A stretch of DNA of 64,000 nucleotides from Lutjanus erythropterus. Taxonomy: Eukaryota; Chordata; Actinopteri; Lutjaniformes; Lutjanidae. Positions 36,152 through 46,750 of this stretch are shown here, piece by piece. The notes under the pieces were generated by a model. It saw only the letters and a program-made list of their open reading frames with translations. It had not been told where the DNA came from and made no database searches. A program made the position numbers and the translations under genes. The stretch spans positions 20,017,221 to 20,081,220 of the forward strand of contig CM034607.1 of NCBI GenBank assembly GCA_020091685.1, given 5' to 3'. Within the stretch, counting starts at the first letter, position 1. Each line of letters opens with the position of its first letter.

Positions 36152-38419
36152 TTCTCCTCATGTAAAATACGTAAAGTAGTGATTGAAAATGAGTCTTTAG
36201 GCTCAGATAATGTTTTGGACTGTAATATTTTGTGGGGTTCGACAGGTCACGTATAGATCTCACTCTTCTATAACTTGGATCTCTGAGTAATCCCTTAACA
36301 TCCAACACCATGCTGCAATTTATCCTTCTATTTTCTTCTCTGGTTCTAACTCCTTCAAACACACTTGCACTCACTGACATCCACACACATGCACTCTTCT
36401 CACTGTCTTTGAGGGTGTGCGTTAAAGCCAGTTAATCTATTTCATCTGTCCACGCTGTGACTTGTCCACCCACACAGCACATCTCTAACCATCTCTCCCG
36501 CCCCCGGCCGCTCTTTGATACTGTACCCCACAAAAGCTGACAATCTTTCAAAGACTTATCTTTCTCTCTTGTACTCCATCAGTGGCTCTTCTTCTCCTTC
36601 TTTTTTTTTTTTTCTTTCCTGAGAGGTGGTAGCAGCTTTGAGTCCACACTCAGAGGACTTACTCAGAGAAGTCAAAAATTATATAATACGGGAGGGAAAA
36701 TATTGCCTGACGTTTGCTTTGAGAGGGTGTTTGATACATCTTACACTTGTATCGTTCTTGACATTGTTCTCTTTCACACTCACTTCCTCACTCCACTTCT
36801 TGTTCAATCCACTCCTCCTTTGTAATCTCGCCTTTCATCTCCATCTCAGTAACTTTCTCCACTTCCACCTTCTCATTCTCTCTGCAATATTTCAGATATT
36901 CCTTCGTTCGTTCCTTCTCATCAGGTTTATTTTCTACCTCGCTCTACCCATCATATCTCTAAGCCTTCCCTGAGGCGTCTCTTCTTCTGTCACACATGCA
37001 AATGATAATGCAAACCCCAAAGTACATGATTTAATCCAAAATTCAGACAGGCGTATTTCAATCTCTTTGAATAAATATGTTCCATCCTCCTCATTGATTT
37101 TGTGTCACGGGTCACAGCACTTTTAGGTTGATATAATGCTTCTGAAATATGTTGTCCCTTTGGTCGCAAAGACATTTCTTCCTGGTGGGAGGTTGTTTTC
37201 CTTTTCTGCAGCTATGCCAACAATATCCAGCTGTGCCTCTAACAAACCAATCACAGTTATTACATAATTGTCATGCTGATTTTCAGGATGTTCTTTCATT
37301 GAAGCCAAATTTAGAAAAAAAAACTTAAGTCCTTGTAGTTTTTGACAGGCAGCCATCTCTCTGTCCTTATACATGAACATTTATACACACTTTTTTTGCC
37401 AAACAATTTTGTGGAAGTGACAAGGGAAATTTCTGTATTTTCTGTGGGGCTCAGGAGGAACAACATGCTTCAATGCACTAGTTGGGATTTAGCAATATTT
37501 TTGGGGGTGCAAAGTAGTGCAGGGTTTACCATAAAACGGCAACATCCTCGGTTTGTCTCAAGCTCCGCCACATGACGTACACCACTTTCTGTCTCTCCCC
37601 TGATGCCCTGTCTGCCCTTAACATTCTCCCTGTCCAGTGAAGGCCACAAAACAATCTTTAAAAATATATTTAGCAATATTTAATTAGGATTTGATGATAG
37701 TGTGCAAATCAGCCAGGTTCAGAGGTGTAGTGTTGTTTAAGTACCAGAGTGCACCTATGATGTGCACGGTTAAGTTACAGCTCGTTCCTAACCACTTTAA
37801 GTTACTATAATGACAAGTTTACATTACATTACAGTCACATTAGTCAACTATAGCTGACCACACAATAAATGGTAGACTCACTTTATGAATAGTTTAATTT
37901 TTTGAGAATATTACAGAAGTCAGCCAAACATCCAGCTAAGTATTAGGTACCATGACAGCATGAATGTAGTAGATTGTAATGTAGTGTGCCATTAAGAAGT
38001 ATAGGAAAATGAAAATTTTGAATGATCCACTCTGAGGAAAAGTTGCAGTGCAGGCAGAGGTCAAGCTCCTCTTATAGGCCAACGTGGGCTCTGAAAATGT
38101 CTAAGCAAGTGTTTTTTTTTTCCAGTAGGCTTTGTGGATGCAGTACAAGCTGGCAAAGTTTAACAGACTGGCTTTATAATGTTTCTTTCCAAATGCATCA
38201 CAGATAAATAAACAGTCAGAAGAGTGATCAGGAGTGAATGATGAATGAAAGGATGTGTTGCCGCCTTTTCATTTTGACTAGTTAATGTAAACAGACTGGA
38301 GAAAAAATTAAAAAAATGAATTCACTGTGCTGCTCGAAGGCCACTGGCAGCTGCTGGCAGTTCTTGAGGGGGGATGTTTTCTTGCATGTTACTTAGTGCC
38401 TAATTTACTCTTCTTTACT
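36152..38419. other. Intron sequence without recognised content
   Basis: Part of the atxn1 intron. There is a pyrimidine-rich stretch at 36480-36970 and otherwise unremarkable AT-rich DNA. No gene or transposon could be assigned. Confidence 0.5.
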
Positions 38420-38720
38420 TTGTTTATTTGATAGGGATAGCACACTCTATTGAACATCAGCATAAAAATGTAAACATGTCAGATTTTTTAGCAGAAATGC
38501 TCATTTACATCTGTTATCCCTAGGCAGGTAATAAAAGCAGAAACATTACAAATGACAATATACAAATGCAGATATACAAATTGTTTGATATGCGTCTAAA
38601 AAGTGGGATATGTAGCAGACTTCCTTATAGCAGGTGGCAGGGAATTCCAGTATTTCCTCCCCTTCAACCACTGCATTTATTTTTATTTGCTCTCTTGCAT
38701 GACTTAGGCCTTAGTGATGA
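38420..38720. repeat. Interspersed repeat copy related to 10226-10335
   Basis: GTTTATTTGATAGGGATAG, AAAATGTAAACATGTCAGA and CATCTGTTATCCCTAGGCAG line up with the fragment at 10226-10335. The copy here extends further right through GCAGGTGGCAGGGAATTCCA (about 38630). Probably an old dispersed element of undetermined class. Confidence 0.45.
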
Positions 38721-39307
38721 TTGCATCTATAAGTGCTTAAATAATGCACATGAATTTCATCATAATTATGTGAGCTGCTATTATTCTCTTTTCTCACTAC
38801 AAAAAGTGGTGGAGCAGCGTTCCCATACACTGCAGCAGCACAACACCTGTGTTAATGTTTGTTTGTTTTTTCTCCCTAGATTTAAATTTCAGTGTTGCTT
38901 GTCTAGTCGTAGGCATTTAATGACATTTTTAAAATTATGGATTTGTAAACAAGTTTTTATCTTAGATCTATGTTATACTGTATATTTTGTTGAGTTGTGT
39001 ACATACATTATCCCAGATGTTTCCAACAATGGTCAAACCCAAAGAAATTTGCAATTTATTCAAGGTAACAGTGCATTTCCTGCTAGTCATTTGTAGCTAT
39101 AACTTCTGGAAAAAACATGGGATACATCGGATTCGTCAGAGAGTAACTTGAATATTACCAACAGATTTAATGGTAGTTGTTATCATAATCATATCCACAT
39201 AATTAAACTGTCTTTTGTTGTTGTTTTAATGTGGAGAACTTGAATATTGTTAAAGCACCAGAATGTCTTTGTCCTGATGTGTCTTTCCACTGTTCCCTCT
39301 GCTTCAG

Positions 39308-39895
39308 GTGAGTGTGGAGGTCCTGGTGGAATACCCCTTCTTCGTCTTTGGCCAAGGCTGGTCTTCGTGCTGCCCCGACCGGACCACCCAGCTCCTGGAG
39401 CTGCCTTGCACCAAGCTTTCTGTGGGCGATGTTTGTATTTCACTCACCCTCAAGAATCTAAAGAACGGATCTCTGAAGAAGACTCAGCCCCTGGAGCTGG
39501 CCACCCCCGCCTCTGTCCCACCCTCCAGCCACCTCAAACCCCACAGAGTCGGCTCTGAGGCTCCCCAGGGCTGCAGCGGAGGAGGCTCCAGGCACAGCGA
39601 GAGGGAGAACGGCATCAGCCAGCGGGGCGGCAGCGGGAACGGGAGCGGAGGGGGCACCAACGTCGAAAACGGAGATGTCATGTTTGGGGAAAGAGTTTCT
39701 AAAGGTCAGGTTGCCGGCAGCGCAGAATCCGGCTCCAGTAAGCCATCAGGGGGCAGGAAGCGGAGATGGTCTGCTCCTGAAGGTCGGAAAGTAGAAAAAT
39801 CAGAGGAGGAGCCACCTTTGACCCTGCCGAAACCTTCCTTCATCCCTCATGAGGTGAAAGTCAGCATTGAGGGAAGGTCGAATATTGGCAAGTGA
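39308..39895 (+). CDS. atxn1: Ataxin-1, last coding exon (residues 622-816)
   Basis: Acceptor CTTCAG at 39302-39307; the frame continues in phase 0 with VSVEVLVEYPFFVFGQGWSS, completing the AXH domain at about residue 681. This domain mediates dimerisation and partner binding, including Capicua. A poorly conserved Gly/Ser-rich linker follows, then GGRKRRWSAPEGRKVEKSEE at about residues 769-788. In it lie the nuclear localisation signal, the RKRRW ligand motif for U2AF-homology-motif proteins, and the Ser whose phosphorylation creates a 14-3-3 site. By my count that Ser is residue 776, the same number as in human ataxin-1. The C-terminus LPKPSFIPHEVKVSIEGRSN is intact. Stop TGA at 39893. Total 816 residues, against 815 in the human reference. 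Confidence 0.97.
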   Translation: MSVEVLVEYPFFVFGQGWSSCCPDRTTQLLELPCTKLSVGDVCISLTLKNLKNGSLKKTQPLELATPASVPPSSHLKPHRVGSEAPQGCSGGGSRHSERENGISQRGGSGNGSGGGTNVENGDVMFGERVSKGQVAGSAESGSSKPSGGRKRRWSAPEGRKVEKSEEEPPLTLPKPSFIPHEVKVSIEGRSNIGK

Positions 39896-40047
39896 AGGCT
39901 AGCAGGACTGTTAAATAACCATTGGGATTTGGAAAAAACAAAAGGATTCTACAAAAAAAAAACATGAATGCCCACATTAATGTTTCATTTGTCTTGGTTT
40001 TAAAGTTTTCTGTTTTGTTTTTTTTTCTTTTTTTAATCTTGAATACT

Positions 40048-40055
40048 GTACTGTA
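40048..40055 (+). promoter_or_regulatory. miR-101 8-mer seed match
   Basis: GTACTGTA, complementary to the miR-101 seed with A opposite position 1, 153 bases after the atxn1 stop. Confidence 0.55.
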
Positions 40056-41060
40056 GAGGTAACTTTACCCTACATGGTATCACCTTACATTAAGTCCGTG
40101 TAGTTTATAACACATTTTTTTATAGATGGATTTGATATCACACAAGCAATCGGTGCCGTTTTGGTGGTTTTCATGAGATGACTTATGGCGAGGGATTTGT
40201 GAGGCGTGCTAAACGTTTGTCGGTGGCTGTGTGGCACACAGGAGCAATGCTTGATGGCTCTTCCTGGATGGCGTTACACGTTATGTAAATTTGAAATTGA
40301 ATTAACTCACAGTTAGCTTCTTGACAGCGATTTCACTCCCTGTGCAGCTTTCCCACCGCCCCTCGCCTCGCCAGTGGTTTTACACTGGAACACAGGAGTG
40401 ATACAACATCAGCTGATCCTGAGCGTGACGATTTTGTGGGTGTCTCATGAAAATTTTTCATTTGAAACGGGGGGAAAATTCTCTGTGTTCTGTCTTTTAG
40501 AGTAAAATGGGTGTTATTCATAGTGTCATCATCAGGGAGTGCCAGCCCCGACCAGTGATGTCATCAGGCATCGCCGGTGTGCCACACAAACGAGAGGGAA
40601 CAACTACTCTGTTCAGTTGATGATGGTGGAGTCTTTACTTTCATCTTGAGCATTTTAATTTTAGTTTTTTTTTTTTTATTTCTTAAACCCCTCATCTTCT
40701 ATCTCACCAGATAGTTGTTTTCAATGATTGTCGAAAACCTTAATCAGGGGTCATTTAGTCCTAGGTTGAACCTACGTGGGTCAATGTTAATGTATACATA
40801 AATGTGAGATACCCTAACCTAATACATAAGTGCAAACACACTGGGTTGGCAAACTTCACTTTAAGAGGAAGACTTCATACGATCCTCATAGTTTTTTGAT
40901 GAATTTCTTTATATTTTTTTACGGCGAGAGGCTGTGTGAGAGGAACCGAGAGAATCTGCACGTCAGTTCCGAGAGGGTCAAGATGTTTCAAAGCACTTAA
41001 CACACCTGTCACACTCACCATACAGCCGACAAACTTTTTTGTTGTCTCTTTATTTACGCA

Positions 41061-41068
41061 GTACTGTA
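41061..41068 (+). promoter_or_regulatory. miR-101 8-mer seed match
   Basis: Second GTACTGTA in the atxn1 3' UTR, inside GCAGTACTGTATG. Confidence 0.55.
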
Positions 41069-41575
41069 TGTTTTTAGATTTTTTTTAAAATTTAGACAGG
41101 GGTAGAAAGTAGCAGCAGCACTTTGGAAAGGTGAAGCTTTTTTGGAAAAGTGAAGGGGGTTGTTTGGATGTGCCATGGGATCACAGAGAAAGGGATGATT
41201 GTGACAGGTATTACCGGATGGTCAGAGGAAAAATTTATGGTGACAAAAGGAATTAGAAATATGGTGGTTTTCAGCCAGTCAGCCAGCCGTACAAAAGTTA
41301 GGAGAAAAGTATTGGAATGTGTTGTGAAAGTTTGGGATCTGGCTTAAAGATTAAAAGGAAAAGACTTTGAAATATCCCAATAATGTTCTGTACTCAACTG
41401 AGAGCATTGGTTAGAAGCTCACGCCACAGATTTTTGAAGGGTGTCATATATTTGTAATGTGTGCGCGTGTGCTAGAGTGTGCATGATGCTGGTCTGTGTC
41501 TGTCTATACACACACACATGCTTACACAAACACAAAACAGTACAGACCATCCCTAAACTCAATGACCTATAATAT

Positions 41576-41583
41576 GTACTGTA
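41576..41583 (+). promoter_or_regulatory. miR-101 8-mer seed match
   Basis: Third GTACTGTA, in AATATGTACTGTATTTG, in the same 3' UTR. Confidence 0.55.
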
Positions 41584-41826
41584 TTTGTTGATGAGCATTT
41601 CGATGAATGCTTTCTGTCCCTCCTGCAAAGACACTAGTTGACTGACATTGGATTTGTGCACACTGCTAACAGTACAGAAAGTGCATTGTGTGTTTGTGTA
41701 CGTGTGTGAGTTTGTGTATAAGTGTATGTATACTGTGTATAGGAAAAGGATAAACTCACTTGATATATTGACAGTGCTAAATGTCCAGTGTTTCTACTTG
41801 GAGTCGTACTTAAGAGAATCTTGCAA

Positions 41827-41834
41827 TTTGCACA
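41827..41834 (+). promoter_or_regulatory. miR-19 8-mer seed match
   Basis: TTTGCACA, the full 8-mer complement of the miR-19 seed. Weaker TTGCACA 7-mers also occur at 42609 and 45760. Confidence 0.5.
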
Positions 41835-44800
41835 TCAGGAGGAGGGAGATGGGTGGAGACCTAATTTTTAACGGCCCTGTCCTGAAACGAGCCCTAGACC
41901 ACGTAACACACTGGAGGAGACCAGGGTTTTTGTTCCTCAACAGGCACATTGTAGAGGAAGAGTTTCTACATCGACGCAGTTAAGGTCAAATTACATTTGA
42001 ATTTTTAACCACAACTGTAAACCAGAAGTTTAACATGTGCCTGCCTACTGAATTTACTGACTTTAGTTAAAGATATACCATTTGTAGTGTGTGAAAGGAA
42101 AAAATTGACTTTGTTTGTCCATTTTTCCTACTGTTGAAACTAGGGTGTAGTAGGGACTAGGGTTCAGTTTTGAACACGGCCTGTGCTTTCAGACAGCTGA
42201 AACCCTATTTTGCTAAGATGTAGCAGTTACCTCAACAGATGTGCTTGCTTGGTTGTTCCACCACGGTTTTTGAGGTATAATGTGAAGTGTTTACCACCTG
42301 GGGATTATTTGATGATGCGGCTTATAGAAAGTTTTAGCCCGTATTTTTTCTCTAATGTCAGTGTAACTAAAATATTCTGATGTTTCATACTTAAATTTTG
42401 GCATATGAGAAAAAACAAAAGACCCTTTATAAATCCTGGTACCCGGCAGAACCTCAGTCAACTCTCACCTTTCTTGTTTCCAGTTTTTAGATATGCTATA
42501 TGTTAGGCTCGTCTACGTTGAAATGAAGAGAAGATGAAGATGGTTAAAAGATGTTAATGTTAGGAAGATGCTCACTAACTAGCTTCCTAATCTGTGTCGG
42601 TTGTTAGCTTGCACAAAAGCATTTTCCATATAAGCCACCATTATAAAAGAGAATCTCCAAAACTGCAAACAAGGTTTATTATGAATTTCTGATCCGGGGA
42701 GGTTTTATATTCGTAGAATGTTGCTTTTGAAAGTCGACCGAGGTTCCACAGGGTACCAAGATTGCTCAACTGTTATTGGAGTACTGAGTAAAAAGGGGTG
42801 GGACTAGCAGCAGTTTTTGAATCTATCAGTGATGGTGGTCACATGTGGTCTGGGATTCAATATGTGCTGATTATATGGTGCCATTCAACTGTTAAATGTT
42901 TCTCTCATGCTGCATGTAACAATACGGTATGATCAGGCACCGGAGTTGTGCAGGTTGCTGGCACAATAGTGTTGTTAAGGAGGTGGAAAAGAGGTGGCTT
43001 CCTGCAGGCATATCTGTTGAGTTTTCTACTCAGCCTCTGTATTTAGGTGTGAGGTATCTTTTAGTTGGCAGCGTCGTCGGTTCAGTTGCCTCTAAAGAAG
43101 CGGATCAGTCGTGTTTTTCAACCCACTGATAATATCTGTTCTGTTAGCTGTGTGGGGCAACACTGTTTCAGGTGGTGGGAGTTTACCAGGGTGATGGCAG
43201 GATGGATGCGTGCTCAGATGGATGAGGGACGGATGGAGAGGTGGCGGGGGAGTAAATGGGCAGACGGATGGTGATGGTGAGTGAATGAGTAGACCCCGTA
43301 TGAGATTTGAAAATGCTTTATTTTTTTATAATAAAACAGGGTTTCTCAGATCAACACCACCACAGTAGTGCATTTTCATTTCTTCCTTTTCCTATTGAAA
43401 CATCACGATCATTACTAGTACAAATAGTTGTGTGTGTGTGTGTGTGTGTGTGCATGTTTTGCAATCTGTGTGTGTGCGTGTCTGTGTGTTGTGTAAATGT
43501 ATGTCTTTTTTTTTTTTCTTTTTTTGTCCAACCCCCCCCTTTCCCAACAAATGAAAAAGCAGAACCACGACATGTAAACAAACCTATCAGTCACTAAGAC
43601 CATCAAAACTTTTACTGTCAGTCAGGTTGAAAACAAAAACATTTTTTTAGCCAAAGCCAAGTGATGCTTTTTTTTTTGTTGCTTTGGTTACTTTAGAAAG
43701 CAATAGTTTGACAAAATTCAGGCACTCTCCTCGCATACGAGTGGAACACACGCATACGTACACACACACAGTCATTCCACTCAAATTCTCTGCAATAAAC
43801 ATTTAATAATAATCTTCTAGCATTACAACCAAAACTTTCTTCCCATAGAGATAATACAATCTTTGTCATATACTGGAAAATGTTTTTTAGCAGCTGATAT
43901 ACCAGTTAACACTATTCCCCTTATCATGAAGTACATTTAAACGTAAAAAAAATTGCAGTTGCAACACAAGTTGCTAGTTTTTCAGGGAAGTGTCTCATAT
44001 ATGCAGTAACTGAACATAACCCCCGAAACCTCCACTGTCCCAGCCGGTCGGAGTCATAAACTCTGTAGTCATGCTGCGGGTGAGCATACCGTGTGTCACC
44101 TGAAGTAACAAGCAGACATTTTTTGACTCCACCCAGGTCTGTCTCGTTGCCACGACTCCCGTAGTGACCTCGTTAACTTTGTTTCAGGTACCCAATCATA
44201 GCCAGCCAGCCTCACAAGCACCTCCTCCTGAGGCAAAGCAATCGATTAACCCTCAAACAACCGTTAGCTACCTTTCGGTGCAGCCTGTCCTGCACTGCCC
44301 GTTCCCCCCCTCGCAACATCATCTTTTTGATATTCGGTCTCCTTTTCACTACTAGGTCATTGTGTTTATACTTGAGTGGACATGCATGCTTAATATTAGA
44401 CTATGAAACAAAGCAATCTGAATTGTAGACACTTTGTGAATGCGGGAGAGGGAACGGCACATCATAGCAACAGGTTTGGTGTAGTTTTAATTTTGTTAAA
44501 GATAATCCCAAGTTTTTATCCCCTTGAAATGTACCACAATGTGCAATACTTACATTTTGTTTCCCCTCCCTTTGCTGTGCCAAGTGTATGTAGCATAGTC
44601 CTACTCCAGTGTCTCCTCCTTGTTAATGGCTTGTGTATTTTACTGTCTGTTGATGTAAAAGTCAGGATGTTTGTGAAGAGAAACAAAACCAACAGAGAGT
44701 TTCCCTTTTGTCCTTGCGGCCTTCCTAAATTTGAGCGCGCGAGACTGTCATGTCTCCTTGGCGTGTGTGTGTGTCTGCACCATATGTCGTGTGTGTAGTG

Positions 44801-45242
44801 TGTGTGCTTACCTGGTGTTCAAATGTGTATGAGCGTGTCAGAGTGTGTGACGCATGTGTGTAACGGAGTGTTTTCTCCTCTAATCGTCTGTGAGATCGCA
44901 AACCCTGACCCTCGACGGTTCACGGTGAGACCCACAGAGAAAAAAGAAACCTCATTGCTAGTGGGGACCACTTTTTGTAAAAAAGAGAAAAAAAAAACAA
45001 GAAAATAAAAAAAAAAAACAACCAACCAACAGAGATGCACATGTAAGTAGATGTTAAAAGACTTGATAATGTTTCAGCACTTTCTAATCCTAGGACGGGC
45101 TTGGTCTAACCCCTCTGTCTCAGACCGAAACCTTCCCTAGGGGTAACATTCATTCAAAACAGACAGAGAGAATGAGAATGATTTTTTTTTAAAAAAAGGG
45201 GGGCGAATGAGGATGAAAAAGAGAGATGGCTCAGTTTAAGTT

Positions 45243-45250
45243 TTTGCACA
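45243..45250 (+). promoter_or_regulatory. miR-19 8-mer seed match
   Basis: Second TTTGCACA in the atxn1 3' UTR. Confidence 0.5.
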
Positions 45251-45774
45251 TCACCTTGCCGTAACCTTGTGTTTATCTGTCTGTGCTCCATCTCGCTTGG
45301 CGCCCGGCGCGTTCTTGGGTCCAACGGGCCGAGGTGTTAGGTGGTTCCTTGGTTCTTTTCTACTAGGAAAACCTTTTCTCATGGAATGCATCCCTTCTTT
45401 TGTTGTGTTTGGGTTTGTTTGGAATCTTTTCCACCGTGCACCAACCGGGCTGTGCCGCTAATTAGGTTATTTTGTTGAGATTTTGAGCTCCGATTTGGCA
45501 GATAAGTTTGTAAGGAGTTCAGCACAGCTCAGTGTGGTCGTGTGGTGTGAAAACGGTGCGTACAAACCTTCGCTTTGTTTGCATTATCTTTGGTGCAGGA
45601 GCTTTTTCTGTGTTTTTGGTCTCCTTGTAGCACTCAATATAATGTCAGGGGACTTAAAACTATGTAGAGAATGTGTCATTGTTGAGTTTTTATGACAAGC
45701 TTCCTCACTGGAGGAACACTGCTAATGTCGTCTTTTTTTAAAAAAAGAAAATTGGCTTCTTGCACAATTTTACA

Positions 45775-45780
45775 AATAAA
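45775..45780 (+). terminator. Possible internal poly(A) signal of atxn1
   Basis: AATAAA in TTTTACAAATAAAATGAATG, followed by GTTGGTGTGTG (GT-rich). Could give a 3' UTR about 0.95 kb shorter. Confidence 0.4.
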
Positions 45781-46723
45781 ATGAATGTTGGTGTGTGAGC
45801 TTTGACTTTTCGATCAGAAAAATAAGGCATGTGTGCTCTTTGTTTCTTGATGTTTGTACTTTCATTTTGCAAAAAGGATGTGTTTTTGGCACTTTGTCGT
45901 GTTTTAAAAGTGAACAGAATTCGATCAGGATTCCTTTTTTTTTCATTCTTTTTTTTTCTTTTTCTTTTTTTTTTTTTTGTATGACGTCGTCAATGTCCAT
46001 AGCGCTGGATAACCAACTCAGGCAGAAAGAAAAAAAAAAAACTTGTAGAGGCCCACTTAACAGTTTAGTTTCACCCCAATCAATTTACATAGTGGGCTGT
46101 TTCATATGGGTTATAAGATATGTAAATTTATTACATATAATTTGATATGATTAACAAATGTCATTATCGACAATTAACTATGAATTATTATTATGATATT
46201 CTGTGTATTATGCTGGAGATGGCTTGGATGACTCTTCAGTGTATTGAACGTCTTTGTTCTGCCGCTCTGTGCGAGGCGACAAACACTTCAGCAGGGGACG
46301 GGCTGTACGCGTCGTGACCTCTGACCCTGCCCACTGCCACGGATGGGGTGGAGCTTATCTGTCAGCTGTGGCTCATGTGATTCCTCCTCCCTGTTCTGAA
46401 CACTCAGCCCTGAGGCTAGCAACCGGTCTGTCGAGATGTTTCTCTGCTAACCTGTGACACCAAGTACTGAACTGAGACTCTTTTGGCCCATGAGACGGTG
46501 GGCAGAGAAGCGGACATCAGCACAGACCTGCACGGACAGTCTGGCCTGCAGGGGGCCACAGCAGTTCCCAGCCAACTTGTTTGTACTATATTGTACTCAC
46601 CAAGTCCCTGTGTCTCACCACCCCTTTCCTCTATAGCGATGGAGAAACCCTGTCGGTGTATGTATTTGACATCTGTACAAATGCACCTCTTTGAAAAAGA
46701 AAATGAAACCTTGACATATCTGG

Positions 46724-46729
46724 AATAAA
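46724..46729 (+). terminator. Likely distal poly(A) signal of atxn1
   Basis: AATAAA in ATATCTGGAATAAATGTC, followed within about 10-25 bases by TCTTGTGTCTTTTTTGAG, a good GU/U-rich downstream element. Confidence 0.65.
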
Positions 46730-46750
46730 TGTCATCTTGTGTCTTTTTTG

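Larger units (their letters stand above)
33101..39307 (+). other. atxn1: atxn1 intron between the two coding exons
   Basis: Donor GTGAGAGG at 33101 and acceptor ending CTTCAG at 39307 keep the reading frame, joining ...GEHRAQ to VSVEVL within the AXH domain. The intron is largely repeat-derived: a foldback element next to the donor, a 1.46-kb TTAA-flanked palindrome and a dispersed repeat at 38420. A 176-codon open frame at 38566-39096 overlaps that repeat and is not considered a gene. Confidence 0.9.
39896..46750 (+). other. atxn1: atxn1 3' UTR, about 6.8 kb
   Basis: The stretch has no gene-like frame. It carries several poly(A)/poly(T) runs, and I recognise no intact transposon in it, in contrast to the flanking DNA. 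Several AATAAA signals occur, the last convincing one at 46724. Mammalian ATXN1 also has a 3' UTR of roughly 7 kb that is a known target of miR-101, miR-19 and miR-130. Perfect 8-mer sites for the first two are present here and are listed separately. A (TG)n tract lies at 43429-43452. Confidence 0.75.

Noticed and set aside
38566..39096. 176-codon plus-strand open frame upstream of the last atxn1 exon
   Set aside because: It overlaps an interspersed repeat at its start, is AT-rich, and lies in an intron. The composition (Phe/Leu/Cys/His-rich) is typical of random translation.
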